In this document: piece by piece, positions 31,171-31,929 of the stretch | Position numbering within the stretch: the first letter of the stretch is position 1 | Layout: each line of letters begins with the position of its first letter | Origin: Gammaproteobacteria bacterium UBA7803 | GTDB lineage: Bacteria > Pseudomonadota > Gammaproteobacteria > Pseudomonadales > Azotimanducaceae | Reading direction: 5' to 3' | Length of the DNA: 31,929 nt | Assembly: GCA_002480525.1 (NCBI GenBank) | Contig: DLCH01000051.1 | Span: 1-31,929, forward strand | Notes under the pieces: model-generated | The model's input: only the letters and a program-made list of their open reading frames with translations | What the model was told of the DNA's origin: nothing | The model's database searches: none | Made by a program: the position numbers and the translations under genes

Positions 31171-31929
31171 AGTCCGCGGCCACGTCGCCGTCGTCACGCT
31201 GAACCGGCCCGACGCGCGCAACGCCATCAACCCCGAGGTCGCCGTGCGCCTGGACGACGCCTGGCGCAGCATCAAGGAGGACGACAACGTCCGGGTCTGC
31301 GTGGTCACCGGCACCGGTGCCGCCTTCTGCGCCGGCGCCGATCTCGGCCAGCTCATCCCCATGGTCTCCGGCACCCGCAAGCCCGAGAACGAATGGGACG
31401 AGAAGGTGGCCGCCGACCCCGGCATCACCAGCCGCGCCCTGCTGCGCAACTTCGACCCGGAGAAGCCGATCATCTCGGCGCTCAACGGCCACGCCATCGC
31501 CGGCGGCATGGAGCTCGTCCAGGGCACCGACATCCGCGTGTCCGTGCCGGAAGCCAAGCTGGGCGTTCAGGAGGTGAAGTGGGCGATCTTCCCGGCCGGC
31601 GGCTCGACGGTCCGGCTGCCGGTGCAGATGCCCTATGCCAAGGCCATGGAGCTGCTGCTCACCGGCGACCTGATCACCGCGGCCGAGGCCCTCGAGCTGG
31701 GCTTCCTGAACTACGTCACCAACGACCCGATGGCCAAGGCCATGGAGATCGCCGAGAAGATCGCCGGCAACGGCCCCATCGCCGTCAAGGCCATCCGCCA
31801 GTCGGTGAAGGAGTGCCTCGGCAAGCCGGAGCAGGAAGGGCTCAAGATCGAGAGCCGCATCTCCGGACCGGTGTTCCAGACCGAGGACGCCAAGGAGGGT
31901 CCGAAGGCGTTCATGGAGAAGCGCAAGCC
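31151..31929 (+). CDS. Enoyl-CoA hydratase/isomerase family protein, cut by the window end
   Basis: The first 259 codons of a crotonase; no stop is reached. It starts MALVDYEVRGHVAVVTLNRPDARNAINP, with FCAGADLGQL (59-68) in the oxyanion region, AGGMELVQGTD with Glu121, and LGVQEVKWAIFPAGGS with Glu141. Both positions equivalent to rat Glu144 and Glu164 are acidic, so hydratase activity is plausible, unlike in the crotonase near the window start. AAGGAG (31136-31141) stands nine bases before the ATG at 31151, inside the MFS gene's end, giving a 20-bp overlap and likely coupling. Little more than the extreme C-terminus should be missing. Confidence 0.92.
   Translation, partial: MALVDYEVRGHVAVVTLNRPDARNAINPEVAVRLDDAWRSIKEDDNVRVCVVTGTGAAFCAGADLGQLIPMVSGTRKPENEWDEKVAADPGITSRALLRNFDPEKPIISALNGHAIAGGMELVQGTDIRVSVPEAKLGVQEVKWAIFPAGGSTVRLPVQMPYAKAMELLLTGDLITAAEALELGFLNYVTNDPMAKAMEIAEKIAGNGPIAVKAIRQSVKECLGKPEQEGLKIESRISGPVFQTEDAKEGPKAFMEKRK

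Overview
The window is very GC-rich, densely packed bacterial chromosome. It reads as a Gammaproteobacterium: the PBP1B-type synthase is followed by a TPR lipoprotein, and there are an NhaD antiporter, a TIGR04219-type outer-membrane barrel, a TonB-dependent receptor and a REP-type repeat pair of the GTAGGAGCGGCC class. I cannot name the genus. No rRNA, tRNA, CRISPR, phage or IS gene was seen. No gene-free stretch exceeds 300 bases; the longest (8239-8515) is mostly a riboswitch and its leader.

Layout. (1) 15-3717: an acyl-CoA-type catabolic block. A histidine phosphatase, a crotonase and an LLM-class oxidoreductase lie on the minus strand, divergent from an APH-fold kinase resembling LvaA/ACAD10-11. 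(2) 3746-3811: a perfect 24-bp inverted REP pair between convergent genes. (3) 3845-6062: a second LLM oxidoreductase and a glutaredoxin-like protein (minus), and a membrane-anchored DsbA-like protein (plus). (4) 6115-8407: a TonB-dependent receptor (minus) preceded by a clear TPP riboswitch, so it is probably a thiamine-compound receptor. (5) 8516-12126: a DUF4126 membrane protein, mrcB (PBP1B) and an overlapping TPR lipoprotein resembling the PBP1B activator LpoP. (6) 12114-16463: glcDEF (glycolate oxidase) with a coupled GNAT gene; glcD has a TATAAT box 8 nt before its ATG and no Shine-Dalgarno, which suggests a leaderless start. (7) 16538-18947: nhaD and an outer-membrane barrel (minus). 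(8) 19006-19515: a RidA-family protein. (9) 19541-26929: a six-gene minus-strand operon of adaptor, ABC ATPase, two MacB/FtsX-type permeases, sigma-54-activating response regulator and histidine kinase. A near-consensus sigma-54 promoter stands before the first gene, and phased GTCCG half-sites lie about 75-110 bp upstream of the predicted start. (10) 27079-29688: an ABC-2 exporter trio (two permeases, one ATPase). (11) 29824-31929: an AmpG-like MFS transporter overlapping a crotonase that runs off the window.

The most notable systems are the self-contained, apparently autoregulated efflux operon and the thiamine-riboswitch receptor. All coordinates and motifs were read by eye. Family assignments come from recognisable motifs and no database search was run.
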